Source: Bryobacterales bacterium
GTDB taxonomy: Bacteria > Acidobacteriota > Terriglobia > Bryobacterales > Bryobacteraceae
Length of the DNA stretch: 62,328 bases
Direction: 5' to 3'
NCBI GenBank assembly: GCA_003135055.1
Contig: PLDF01000497.1
Coordinates: 1 to 62,328, forward strand
Part shown: positions 1-8,163 of the stretch, piece after piece
How the letters are laid out: every line of letters begins with the position of its first letter
Position numbering within the stretch: position 1 is the stretch's first letter
The notes under the pieces: generated by a model
Database searches by the model: none
What the model saw: only the letters and a program-made list of their open reading frames with translations
What the model was told of the DNA's origin: nothing
Program-made: the position numbers and the translations under genes

Positions 1-347
1 GCGTGGAGCTGAAGTCGCTCACGGTGGAGGATTTCATCCGCATCCTCAAGGAGCCGAAGAATGCGCTGGCCAAACAGTACACGGCGCTGCTCGAAACCGA
101 GGGGATCAAGTTGACGCTCACCGACGATGCGCTGGCGGAGGTTGCGCGTTTCGCCGCGCAAGTCAATGAAAGCTCGGAGAATATCGGCGCCCGGCGGCTG
201 CACACCATCATGGAAAAACTGCTGGAGGAAGTGTCGTTCGAAGGGCCCGATCTGAAGAAAAAGACGGTTAGAGTGGATGCCAACTACGTCCGCAAGCAGC
301 TCGCCGACATCGTCAAGGACCAGGACCTGAGCAGATATATCCTCTAA
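1..347 (+). CDS. hslU: HslU (ClpY) ATPase subunit of the HslUV protease, C-terminal part
   Basis: This is the C-terminal ~114 residues of HslU, the AAA+ unfoldase that feeds substrates to the HslV peptidase in the cytoplasm. The small sensor-2 domain is recognisable: the segment containing ENIGARRLHTIMEKLLEE is the family signature (sensor-2 arginine in GARR), and the protein ends DLSRYIL, matching the conserved HslU tail that docks into HslV pockets. The gene is cut by the window start, so the Walker A/B and I domain are outside. The reading frame has its first complete codon at position 3. HslV is expected just upstream, as in most bacteria, but cannot be seen. Confidence 0.95.
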   Translation, partial: VELKSLTVEDFIRILKEPKNALAKQYTALLETEGIKLTLTDDALAEVARFAAQVNESSENIGARRLHTIMEKLLEEVSFEGPDLKKKTVRVDANYVRKQLADIVKDQDLSRYIL

Positions 348-353
348 AAGTCC

Positions 354-405
354 TCTGGTTAACCAAAGATTGTTATCCAACGATAACTTGTGCCCTAAAG
401 ATACT
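354..405 (+). promoter_or_regulatory. Inverted repeats upstream of the pilin gene
   Basis: The 90-bp gap before the pilin holds a perfect inverted repeat GTTATC-CAAC-GATAAC (372-387), a TGGTTAACCA palindrome just before it, a further GGATAACG, and a possible -10 (GATACT, 400-405). No convincing -35 is visible, so an activator-dependent promoter is possible. The role is inferred from position only. Confidence 0.35.
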
Positions 406-438
406 ACCGGATAACGTTCATACTGCGAGGTTAACTTA

Positions 439-627
439 ATGAAGCAAGTTTTGAAGAGCTTTTTCCGGGACGAACAGGGGCAGGATCTGATCGAGTACAC
501 ATTGCTGATGGCTTTCGTCGCGCTGGCGTCGGCGGCTCTCTTCATCGGCGCGGGCGGGAGTATTTCGTCGATTTGGAACAGTTCCAATACTCAACTGTCT
601 AGTGCGGCGCTTTCGGCGGCCTCATAA
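439..627 (+). CDS. Flp/Fap-type (type IVb) pilin
   Basis: A 62-residue precursor of a small Flp-family pilin, the subunit of tight-adherence (Tad) pili. It has a short basic N-terminus (MKQVLKSFFRDEQGQ) followed by DLIEYTLLMAFVALASAA, the hydrophobic helix with the conserved Glu-Tyr pair that defines Flp pilins; the prepilin peptidase would cut near the GQ before DLIEY. A Gly/Ser/Asn-rich tail follows. No tad assembly genes are in the window, so it is an orphan pilin here. The assignment rests on the helix signature and length. Confidence 0.88.
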   Translation: MKQVLKSFFRDEQGQDLIEYTLLMAFVALASAALFIGAGGSISSIWNSSNTQLSSAALSAAS

Positions 628-639
628 TCCAGCCGGAAC

Positions 640-985
640 GCCCATCAACTCGCGGCAGTAAAACACCAGGTCGAGCGGCGGTGGCGCGTATCCAATAGCG
701 CGCCACCAACAGAGCCGCGACCGTCATAAGCTGTGAAAGAATCGCTGAGATCGCCGGGTTGACAGACGAAAACGTCTGTCCCCGTTGGCGCGCATAGGTT
801 TGCGTTTTTGTAGGGCACGCGCCTTCGCCTGCCAACCGATTGTTTCACGGCTTCTCGGGGAGCGGTTGGCCGGTGCGTTGAGCGAGCCTCACGCAAGCCG
901 GAAACCCGACCGCGATGGCGCGTGCCGTGATTGACCATGTGCGGCGCCAGTTGCCATAGCGGCTGCTTCCAGGCGCCGCCTCCGG
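640..985 (-). pseudogene. Remnant of a DinB-family gene, split by an insert
   Basis: On the minus strand, 985-890 encodes WKQPLWQLAPHMVNHGTRHR and RGRVSGL, and 690-640 encodes PPPLDLVFYCRELMGVP. Both match consecutive parts of the intact DinB-family protein at 7554-8054 (WKQPLWQLVLHVVNHGTHHR, then PPPLDLVFYYRESMG). About 200 bp of unrelated sequence (roughly 690-889), carrying the palindrome GACAGACGAAAACGTCTGTC, separates the two parts. The N-terminal two thirds of the gene are absent. It abuts the end of the efflux adaptor gene at 990. Confidence 0.75.
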
Positions 986-989
986 ATCT

Positions 990-2033
990 TCATTTGATCG
1001 CCACGCCTTCACGCAGTTCGTCCGTCGCTCTCCGCACCACCATGTCCCCGGCTTTCAGATTGCCCAGCACTTCGATCAAGTCGCCATCGGCGCCGCCCTT
1101 CTTCACATCGACCCACTCCGCCTTTCCGCTCTGGCGGCGGATCACGAACGTGCGCTCAGTCGTCGTCACCACAGCGGTTTTCGGAACGAATAGCCCAGGC
1201 TGCGCGCGCCGCACCGGCCATTTGACGCTTGGGTACATGCCGGGGTCGAGCGAACCATCGCGGTTGAATACATCGAGCTCGACAGCCATGGTGCGGGTCT
1301 TTGGATCGAGTGCGTGGGCGATTCGCGCCACGGTCCCGGAATAGATCCGCTCAGGGTAGGCGGGCACGCGGAATGCCACGCTGGCTCGCGGCGCCACGCC
1401 GCCGATGTCCTCTTCGGGCACCGGGACGATGAGCCGGAGGCGCGAGACCTGCTGGATCACCAGCAGCGCCGGATCGGCCGCGGGGCCAACCAGCGCGCCG
1501 GGATGCACCAGGCGATCGGTCACCACGCCTTCAAAGGGAGCGGCGATCTTCAGGTACGCCTCCACGTCCGTTTCCGCCTGCACCGCCGATTCCGCCACGC
1601 GGCGAGCCTGGGTGCGGGAGTTCACCACGGCTTGAGCGGCCTCCACTTGCTTCTGCGCCTGGATCAGCTCATTGCCCGCGATGGCGCCGGGCGTTTCCGC
1701 AGCCTTCTTGAGGCGGTCGCAGGTACTCGCGGCCGCGGCGAGTTGCGCTTCGGCTTGCAAGCGGTCGGACTCGGCCGCCTGAACTTTGGACTCCGCTTCG
1801 GCGATCCGCGCCTTCAATTCCGGCGCACTTAGCTCCACCAGTAAGTCGCCCGGTTTGACGGCGCTGCCGCGGTCGACTAATACCCGCTCCACATAACTCG
1901 GGATCTTCGCGTGCAACGAAACAGTAAGGAACGGTTGTAACTCGCCGGGGAGTTCGACGGTTTTGGAGACGACTCTGGAAACCAGCGGCGTGAGCTCCAC
2001 CGTTTGCGCCCAAGCGCTGAGGGCTACGAGCAT
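990..2033 (-). CDS. RND efflux periplasmic adaptor (membrane fusion protein)
   Basis: A 347-residue periplasmic adaptor that links an inner-membrane RND pump to an outer-membrane TolC channel. After a short signal-like N-terminus (MLVALSAWAQ) comes a lipoyl/biotinyl half motif (GSAVKPGDLLVELSAPEL), an alpha-helical coiled coil rich in Ala/Glu/Gln (about residues 75-175), the second lipoyl half (IAAPFEGVVTDRLVHPGALV), a beta-barrel and a membrane-proximal domain. The ATG at 2033 was chosen because the open frame upstream runs through a dispersed noncoding repeat. It is the last gene of the minus-strand efflux operon, 370 bp after the permease; that gap holds the repeats. The substrate cannot be read from sequence. 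Confidence 0.88.
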   Translation of the reverse strand: MLVALSAWAQTVELTPLVSRVVSKTVELPGELQPFLTVSLHAKIPSYVERVLVDRGSAVKPGDLLVELSAPELKARIAEAESKVQAAESDRLQAEAQLAAAASTCDRLKKAAETPGAIAGNELIQAQKQVEAAQAVVNSRTQARRVAESAVQAETDVEAYLKIAAPFEGVVTDRLVHPGALVGPAADPALLVIQQVSRLRLIVPVPEEDIGGVAPRASVAFRVPAYPERIYSGTVARIAHALDPKTRTMAVELDVFNRDGSLDPGMYPSVKWPVRRAQPGLFVPKTAVVTTTERTFVIRRQSGKAEWVDVKKGGADGDLIEVLGNLKAGDMVVRRATDELREGVAIK

Positions 2034-2403
2034 AAACAGTGGGGCAGGCAATCTTGCCTGCAGCCGCCTTTCAGGCGGCTTTGGGCTTGCCCCGCGTCTC
2101 GCTACATTCCGGTCAAGTCGGATGTGAGGTGGTGTGAGGTCGTGTGGGGTAGAACAGACGATCGTTTTTTGTCGTCTGTCGGGCGGCCGCACTTTAGCGA
2201 AACATGACAGCGTCGAAAAACCGCCTCGCATAGCGGGGAATCTCCTGGGCATCCCGGCGTTTTTCATGAAATTTCGCGGGGCGAAGGCCCTGGGTAACAG
2301 ACCACGAAAGGCGATGGTCTGTCCTACCAAGCGAGAGGCCAGGATGCCTGTCCCACGTTGGCCGCCCCTCACGCGCCACGAAGAGATCAGCCTGCAGTAT
2401 GAC
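2034..2403. repeat. Intergenic block of palindromic repeats between pump and adaptor genes
   Basis: This 370-bp gap has no gene. At 2040-2091 are two hairpins (GCAGGCA-atct-TGCCTGC and GCCGCC-tttca-GGCGGC), a diverged copy of the family best seen at 26605-26725. From 2149 to 2327 is a 179-bp element bounded by GTAGAACAGAC and GTCTGTCCTAC. Its 117-bp core (2181-2297) matches the core of the element near 48.1 kb in the opposite orientation. A conserved left flank (2102-2139) is shared by both elements. Confidence 0.8.
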
Positions 2404-5400
2404 TTAGTGCGCTTCATAATACCTGCTCGCTGGGTCCATCGGGTTGAGCGACGGAGAAGTAATCGACGCTCGCCTCTGCAAAACCGCATAGATCGAGGGC
2501 AGAATCGTCAGCGTGGTGAAAGTGGAAACAATCAGGCCGCCAATCACCGCGCGGCCCAGCGGCGCCGATTGCGACGCGCCTTCCCCGAATCCTATGGCCA
2601 TGGGCGCCATGCCAAAGATCATCGCCGCGGCCGTCATCAGGATGGCGCGCAGGCGGCCTGTCGCTCCGGTGAGTGCGGCGTCCAGCGGCGGCGCGCCATC
2701 GTGGCGGGAGCGTTCGGCAAACGTCACCAGCAGAATCGAATTGCCAACCGCGATTCCCATGGCCATGATGGCGCCCATGAACGATTGCACGTTAAGGGTT
2801 GTCCCGGTCGCGAGCAGCATCAGAATAACGCCGCAAAGCACGGCGGGAATCGTCAACACGATGGCCAGCGCGAGCCGCATCGACTGGAAGTTCGCCGCCA
2901 GCAGCAGGAAGATCGCCAGCACCGCGAGCAGCAAGCCCGTTCGCAGCCCGGAGATGGTCTGTTCGAGCGGCGGAATCTCGCCGCGCAGCCTCACGGTGAC
3001 GCCCTTCGGCGGGGCGCCCACCGCTGCCAGCGCCTGGTTCAGCTGTTGCGCCGCGGCGCCAAGCGTCACTCCGTGGATATTCGCAGTGAGGCTGACCACG
3101 TGCTGGCCGTTATAGCGTTCAATCAGCCCCGGCATGGTTCCCAGCTTCAGGCTGGCAATATCGGCGAGTTGCGGCTCTGCACGCCCGTTGTTCATCACCG
3201 GCACGCTGCCCACCTGGTCCACGCTCTGCATAAGGTTCTGCGGCAGCTCCACCTGGATCTGAAAAGCGTTCCCGGAATTCGGATCGCGCCAGTAGTTCGG
3301 GTCCGTGAAGCGCGACGACGAAGTGGCGGGCACAACCGAGCGTGCAACATCGGACATGGTCAAGCCGAATTGTCCGGCGCGGCCGCGATCGATGGCGATA
3401 TCGAGCGTGGGGTAGTTCTGCTCCTGCGCAAATTGCAGGTCGCGTAGACAGCCGAGCTTCGAGAGTTGCGCTTGAACCTTTTGTCCGTAAGCGTAATCGT
3501 CTTGCAGACTGACGCCCTGCACCGCGACTTCGATGGGCGTGGGCGAGCCGAAGCTCATCACCTGGCTGACAATATCGGCGGCCTCGAACGAGACTTGCGA
3601 CCCTGCAAGCTCGCGGCGCAAGCTGGCGCGCAGACGCTCGCGAAGGGCCTCGCGGAGCAATTCGCCATGGGCGGCGCCCGGTTTCAATTCGATCTGAACG
3701 ATGGCTTCCTGCGGGCCGCTGGTGAAGAGATGAATCAGGTCCACGGGATAGCTGGAGGGCACGACGCCCACGAAATCGCTGGTGATCGCGACACCGCTTT
3801 TGTCAGGCTCGCTTTTGCCAGGTTCGCTTTCGCCCGCTTCGCGCCGGATGATGTCGAGCGCGTGCAGCACCATGCGCTCGGTCTCTTCGATGCGCGTTCC
3901 CGGCGGCGCGCGCAGGCGGATGCGCAGCAGCGGGGCGTCGGACTCGGGGAAAATCTCCGTGCCCATACGCGGCAGCAGGATATAGAGCGTGCCCAGCGAT
4001 GCGGCCAGATAGACAATGACCAGCGGCCAGCGGAACCGCAGCACCAGGCTAAGATAGCGCGAATAGAACGCTCGAAGATGGCCGAAGATGCCTTCGCGCT
4101 CCTCGCCCGCGCGCCTTTCTTTCATCAGCCAGGTGGAGAACACCGGAACCAATGTGCTCGAAAGCAGGTACGACGCCACCATGGAAAACGCCACGGCCAG
4201 CGAGAGCGGAACGAACAACTGCTGTCCCGCGCCGGCCATAAAGAACGAGGGTACAAACACGGCGAGGATGCAGAACATCGAAAGCAGGCGGGCCATCGCC
4301 GTCCGGCTGCAAGCTTCCACCACCGCGCGGGCGCGCGAAACGCCGGGCAGCACCTGCGTGTGGATGTTCTCGATTTCCACCGTGGCTTCATCCACCAGCA
4401 CGCCGACTGCGAGCGCCAGGCCGCCGAGCGTCATAATGTTGATGGTCTGGCCAGTGGCCCATAGCAGAATCACGGCGCTCAGCAGGGCGAACGGGATGTT
4501 CATCACCACAATCAGCGCGCTGCGCCAATCGCGCAGGAAGATCAGGACCATGAGGCCGGTGAGGGCCGCGCCCAGCAGCCCTTCAATGATCAGGCCGCGG
4601 ATGGAATTTTGGACGTAGGGCGATTGGTCGAATTCCAGGCGCACATCGACATCGTCCGGCACCACTTTCTTGAATTCGGGTATCGCGGCTTTGACGGCGT
4701 CGATTACCGCCAGCGTGGAAGCGTCGGCGCGCTTGGTGACGGGAATGTAGACCGTCCGCTTTCCGTTGACGTGGGCGTACGCGGTGATCAGGTCTGTGCC
4801 GTTGTCGATGGTCCCAATGTCGCGCAGATAAATGGTGGCGCCGGAAACCGGGCGGATCGGCGTACCCAGGAGTTCGGAGAGATCTCCGCCCAGGGCCGCG
4901 TTGGTCCGGGCGATGCGCTCCACCTTATCGGTGAACATGTTGCCGGAGGGCATCACCAGCGTCGCCTGGTTGACGGCGGCGATAGCCTCGACCGGTGAGA
5001 TTCGATACTGGCGGAGCTTATCCGGATCGAGCGTGACGACGATGGTGCGCTGGTTGCCTCCGAACGGCGGCGGGGCGGAGACGCCGGGCAGGGTTGCGAA
5101 CAGCGGGCGCACGCGGTTGATGGCGAAATCCTGCATTTCGGCCGGAGTGCGGGTAGGGCTGCTGAAGACCAGAAGGCCGACGGCGACGCTGCCCGCGTCG
5201 AAGCGCGTGATAAACGGCGGCACGGTTCCGGGCGGCATAAAAGAGCGCGCGCGGTTTACATAGCCCACCGTTTCGCCCATCGCCTGAGCCATATTCGTGC
5301 CGCTATGGAAGACCAGTTTCATCAGCGCCGCGCCCTGAATGCTCTTGCTCTCCACGTGATCGATGCCGGTGATATAGAGGAAGTGATACTCGTAGTAGTA

Positions 5401-5592
5401 AGTCAGGTAGCCTTCGATTTGCGCCGGGTCCATACCGCCATAAGGCTGCGCCACATAGATGGCGGGGTCGCCCACCTGCGGGAAGATGTCGACCGGCATA
5501 CGCTCCACCGCCAGCACGGCGAAGAGCGCGATCGCCAGCAGCGCGACCACCACCGTTACAGGGCGGCCCAGAGCGGCTAGCACGAGTCTCAT
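2404..5592 (-). CDS. RND multidrug/solute efflux permease (AcrB/HAE1-like)
   Basis: A 1062-residue inner-membrane proton-driven RND pump, the usual length for the AcrB/MdtB/CusA superfamily. It begins with a membrane helix and the typical VERMPVDIFPQV porter-entry segment, has the first porter region (to about residue 330), a helix bundle with LGGLALAVGVLVDEATVEIEN (the helix-4 motif carrying the proton-relay acidic residues), a second periplasmic porter half (about 560-860) and a second helix bundle with the MGIAVGNSILLVTF signature. The start overlaps the stop of the upstream TolC gene by 4 bp (ATGA, 5589-5592), indicating translational coupling. The sequence resembles acidobacterial HAE1 pumps more than CusA metal pumps; the substrate is unknown. 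Confidence 0.93.
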   Translation of the reverse strand: MRLVLAALGRPVTVVVALLAIALFAVLAVERMPVDIFPQVGDPAIYVAQPYGGMDPAQIEGYLTYYYEYHFLYITGIDHVESKSIQGAALMKLVFHSGTNMAQAMGETVGYVNRARSFMPPGTVPPFITRFDAGSVAVGLLVFSSPTRTPAEMQDFAINRVRPLFATLPGVSAPPPFGGNQRTIVVTLDPDKLRQYRISPVEAIAAVNQATLVMPSGNMFTDKVERIARTNAALGGDLSELLGTPIRPVSGATIYLRDIGTIDNGTDLITAYAHVNGKRTVYIPVTKRADASTLAVIDAVKAAIPEFKKVVPDDVDVRLEFDQSPYVQNSIRGLIIEGLLGAALTGLMVLIFLRDWRSALIVVMNIPFALLSAVILLWATGQTINIMTLGGLALAVGVLVDEATVEIENIHTQVLPGVSRARAVVEACSRTAMARLLSMFCILAVFVPSFFMAGAGQQLFVPLSLAVAFSMVASYLLSSTLVPVFSTWLMKERRAGEEREGIFGHLRAFYSRYLSLVLRFRWPLVIVYLAASLGTLYILLPRMGTEIFPESDAPLLRIRLRAPPGTRIEETERMVLHALDIIRREAGESEPGKSEPDKSGVAITSDFVGVVPSSYPVDLIHLFTSGPQEAIVQIELKPGAAHGELLREALRERLRASLRRELAGSQVSFEAADIVSQVMSFGSPTPIEVAVQGVSLQDDYAYGQKVQAQLSKLGCLRDLQFAQEQNYPTLDIAIDRGRAGQFGLTMSDVARSVVPATSSSRFTDPNYWRDPNSGNAFQIQVELPQNLMQSVDQVGSVPVMNNGRAEPQLADIASLKLGTMPGLIERYNGQHVVSLTANIHGVTLGAAAQQLNQALAAVGAPPKGVTVRLRGEIPPLEQTISGLRTGLLLAVLAIFLLLAANFQSMRLALAIVLTIPAVLCGVILMLLATGTTLNVQSFMGAIMAMGIAVGNSILLVTFAERSRHDGAPPLDAALTGATGRLRAILMTAAAMIFGMAPMAIGFGEGASQSAPLGRAVIGGLIVSTFTTLTILPSIYAVLQRRASITSPSLNPMDPASRYYEAH

Positions 5593-6962
5593 TGGCTCAC
5601 CTCATCGAGCCACGGGCGGATATCGCCGGCGGCGGTCGCCACGCACAGCAAACCGCGCCAGACGCCGAGGCGCGCCATGGCGTCGTCGATTTCCGCTTGC
5701 GTGAGCAGGCGCTGCGCTTCCGCCACCTCGTCGATATCGCCGAGGCCGGATTGGTAGCGCGCCGTTGCCTGCCGCGCTGCCGCTCCCGCGGCCGATACCT
5801 GCACGGGCGCGTTGGCGGCCACTCTTCGCGCGCCCTGAAGCGTGGCGACGGCGATATTCCACTGCGCGCGCAGATCCGTGGCTATCTGCTGCGACCGCGC
5901 CACCTGTGCCCGCACCGTGGCCGATTGCGCGGCTACCTTCGCCTGCAGCGCGGCAAAATCGAAAACGGGGAAGGTGACGCTGAAGCCCAGCGCGTAGTTC
6001 TGCACGCTGGGGGCGAGGCCGTTCAGACCGCCGAGAATGGCTCCGTTGGTCTCGGCGCCACTGCCGCGCGCATAGGCGGAGCCTTGCAGATAGAATTTGG
6101 GAAAGTACGAGCGCTCGAGCGCCTTGAGCTGCGCCTTGGCCTGCTCCACGGCGGCGGTCTGCTCCATAGCGATGGGGTTCGCATTGGCATCGAGCGATGG
6201 CGTCGTGCGGTCCGGAGGCAATTGCGCCAAGCCGGGCGCCGTGAGGGCGATCTGCGCCGGGTTGCCGCCGGTGAACTGCGCGATAGTAGCGCGCGCGATA
6301 TCGGTTGCCTGCTGCGCTTGAATGAGCTGCGTGCGCGCCGCGGCAAGCTCGGCTTCCGCGCGCGAAGCATCGGCGCCGGGGCGCAATTCCGCGTTCACCA
6401 GCGCGTTGATGGTTCGCGAGACGGTTTCGGCGCGATCTACGCCGGCCTGTGCGGCCCGCGCCATTTCCTGCGCCGCGGCCAAAGTGAGACAGGCGTCGGC
6501 GGTGGCGGCGGCAACGTCATACTGCGTGCGCTTGAGCGTGGTTTCCGACTGCGCGCGAGCGGCGGTAGCGGCCGCAACGTTGGCGCGGCGCAAGCCGAAA
6601 TCGAACGGCTCCCAATTGACCAGCGCGCCGATGGCGCTGCCCCACGCGGAGCCCAGATTGTTGGAGCCGATGACCGGTCCGGACATGGAAGGAATCACGC
6701 TCTGCGGCAACAGCAAGCCGAAGACGTTGTTGCGGGTGGCCCGATTCACTTGAGCCAGGCCATCGATGCGCGGCAGGTAAGCGGTGCGCGCCAGTTGAAT
6801 ACCCGCCGCGGCGGCGTTGATCTGTTCCTGCGAAACGCGAATAGAGGGATAATTGCGCAGCGCCGTTTCCACGGCTTGCGCGATGGTCAACGGGACCGTC
6901 TGCTGCGCGGACAAGATCCCGCAGGCTGCCGGAAATAACGCGATCCACGGGGTGGTTTTCAC
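5589..6962 (-). CDS. TolC-family outer membrane efflux protein
   Basis: A 457-residue outer-membrane channel of the TolC/OEP superfamily, second gene of the efflux operon. A signal peptide (MKTTPWIALFPAACGILSAQ) is followed by two OEP repeats dominated by Ala/Gln-rich helices (for example residues near 160-220 and 360-440) with interspersed beta segments that would form the outer-membrane barrel. The start is a GTG at 6962, three bases after the PadR stop, and the 3' end overlaps the permease start. This TolC-permease-adaptor order is common for acidobacterial RND operons. Function is secure at family level only. Confidence 0.9.
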   Translation of the reverse strand: MKTTPWIALFPAACGILSAQQTVPLTIAQAVETALRNYPSIRVSQEQINAAAAGIQLARTAYLPRIDGLAQVNRATRNNVFGLLLPQSVIPSMSGPVIGSNNLGSAWGSAIGALVNWEPFDFGLRRANVAAATAARAQSETTLKRTQYDVAAATADACLTLAAAQEMARAAQAGVDRAETVSRTINALVNAELRPGADASRAEAELAAARTQLIQAQQATDIARATIAQFTGGNPAQIALTAPGLAQLPPDRTTPSLDANANPIAMEQTAAVEQAKAQLKALERSYFPKFYLQGSAYARGSGAETNGAILGGLNGLAPSVQNYALGFSVTFPVFDFAALQAKVAAQSATVRAQVARSQQIATDLRAQWNIAVATLQGARRVAANAPVQVSAAGAAARQATARYQSGLGDIDEVAEAQRLLTQAEIDDAMARLGVWRGLLCVATAAGDIRPWLDEVSQ

Positions 6963-6965
6963 GCG

Positions 6966-7298
6966 TTACCCGCCTTCCATGAGCTCGCGGAGCAGTTCGC
7001 TTACTTTTTTCTTCGCCGCCGTCAAAGCCTTCCGCCCAGGCGGCGTGGCGCGATACACCTTGCGCAGCGATTTACCGTTGCGTTGGCTGGTGGAGCGCAG
7101 GTATCCCTTCCTTTCGAGCCCGTGCAGCAGCGGATAGAGAGTCCCAGGGCTGATGCGGTACCCGTGCCGCGCCAGCTCTTCGGCCATGCCGAGGCCGAAA
7201 ATCGGCTCCTGGACGGCATGGTGGAGGACGTGGAGGCGGATCAAGCCCGAGTAAAGATCGCGGTCCGCTCCCATCGATTCGAAATTCGTTTTCGACAT
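6966..7298 (-). CDS. PadR-family transcriptional regulator of the efflux operon
   Basis: A 110-residue PadR winged-helix repressor. The N-terminal domain reads LYSGLIRLHVLHHA, then the recognition wing YRISPGTLYPLLHGLERKGY, followed by SLRKVYRATPPGRKAL, which is typical of the family; the short C-terminal helix would dimerise. It is the first gene of the operon, three bases before tolC, so autoregulation together with the pump is likely. The ATG at 7298 lies about 11 nt from the predicted transcription start and overlaps the operator-like palindrome; the second in-frame ATG at 7274 would give a 102-residue protein with a normal leader and is equally plausible. Neither has a good Shine-Dalgarno sequence. 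Confidence 0.88.
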   Translation of the reverse strand: MSKTNFESMGADRDLYSGLIRLHVLHHAVQEPIFGLGMAEELARHGYRISPGTLYPLLHGLERKGYLRSTSQRNGKSLRKVYRATPPGRKALTAAKKKVSELLRELMEGG

Positions 7299-7344
7299 TC
7301 GATTACGAAAATCGAAGTATACTTGCGGACCATGCCGGTGTCAA
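7298..7344 (-). promoter_or_regulatory. Promoter of the PadR-efflux operon with overlapping operator palindrome
   Basis: Reading the minus strand, TTGACA (7344-7339) is followed after exactly 17 bp by TATACT (7321-7316), a near-consensus sigma-70 promoter. Immediately downstream, sharing one base with the -10, is a perfect inverted repeat TTCGATT-N5-AATCGAA (7316-7298). A repressor bound there would block polymerase, which fits PadR autoregulation. Motifs are seen directly; the regulatory role is inferred. Confidence 0.75.
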
Positions 7345-7553
7345 CCGAGCGGGACAGGCCTCCCCGCCTGTCTTTTCCATTGCAACGCCAATCTCCCCAT
7401 TGAAAGACCAGGAAGATAGGCCAGAAGGCGTGTCTTACGCCGGCAATCCGTCACGGTCGTGGCTCAGGTCTCAGCCGGGCCTGGAGGCGCCGCGTTTGCA
7501 AGCGGTTTGTGGTAGCACTGAATCGGCGCGGGCGGCAGGATTTCCCGGATTTA
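7345..7553. repeat. Repeat unit between divergent regulator and DinB genes
   Basis: The stretch 7348-7440 (GGGACAGGCC...GCCTGTC, then CCATTGCAACGCCAATCTCC and an inverted end) shares its building blocks with 8055-8163. The remaining ~110 bp show nothing recognisable apart from a weak match to the ACGGTCGCGGCTC repeat near 7452. Confidence 0.5.
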
Positions 7554-8054
7554 TTAAGCGGCGCCCATCGACTCGCGGTAGTAAAATACCAGGTCGAGCG
7601 GCGGCGGCGCGTGTCCCATCGCGCGCAGAAAGCCGGAAACCTGACCGCGATGGTGCGTGCCGTGATTGACCACGTGCAGCACCAGTTGCCATAGCGGCTG
7701 CTTCCAAGTGCGGCCCTTCAGATCCTGATAGACAATTTCGGCGAGGGCCGTTTGATCGGTGAGGCCGAGAGCCCAGCCTTTCCAGCGATCGTGCAATGCG
7801 GGCCATTCGGTTTGCAACGCAACGAGGTTGGTTTCCGCGAGGGACGGCGGGTTCGGGTTGCCCGTGATCCGCGCCAGCCACGTTTGATCGGCGCGGGAGA
7901 CATGCGTGAGCGCGCCCAGCACCGATCGGTCGGCCGTTCCGAAGTCCCGATTCAATTCCTCATACGACAGTTGCGCCGCAGCCTGGAGCAGGCGCCGGCT
8001 CGCCCAGATGGTGTAGTCGAGATGGGTACGCAGGGCATCGGCGGAAACGGACAT
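7554..8054 (-). CDS. DinB/YfiT-like four-helix putative metalloprotein
   Basis: A 166-residue member of the DinB superfamily, a four-helix bundle that binds a divalent metal and often acts as a thiol-dependent S-transferase or has unknown function. The expected metal ligands are present: His51 in GALTHVSRAD, and His131 and His135 in the motif HVVNHGTHHRGQV. The length is normal. It ends with YYRESMGAA. A broken paralogue lies at 640-985. It stands between two repeat units and is probably transcribed alone; nothing indicates a specific substrate. Confidence 0.85.
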   Translation of the reverse strand: MSVSADALRTHLDYTIWASRRLLQAAAQLSYEELNRDFGTADRSVLGALTHVSRADQTWLARITGNPNPPSLAETNLVALQTEWPALHDRWKGWALGLTDQTALAEIVYQDLKGRTWKQPLWQLVLHVVNHGTHHRGQVSGFLRAMGHAPPPLDLVFYYRESMGAA

Positions 8055-8163
8055 GTAGGACAGGACTCCTGGCCTGTCTTTCTATTGCAACACCAATCTC
8101 TCGATTGCAGCACCTTCTTTCCATTGCAACGCCAAGAGGACAGGGCCCGGAGGCCTGTCCTAC
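8055..8163. repeat. Palindrome-ended intergenic element
   Basis: A ~109-bp unit begins GTAGGACAGG and ends CCTGTCCTAC, with two to three copies of a CCATTGCAACGCC-like block inside. The stop codon of the acyl-CoA synthetase gene (8160-8162) lies within its right end, so the element forms the 3' border of that gene and the 5' border of the DinB gene. Confidence 0.65.

Noticed and set aside
5592..6938. Plus-strand 448-codon open frame
   Set aside because: It is an antisense shadow of the TolC gene; its product is Arg/Gly/His-rich without family motifs, a common artefact in GC-rich DNA. The same applies to the frames at 2134-3447, 3466-4464, 7752-9275, 17259-18245, 19682-21319, 23754-24977, 33545-34969 and 45558-46997.
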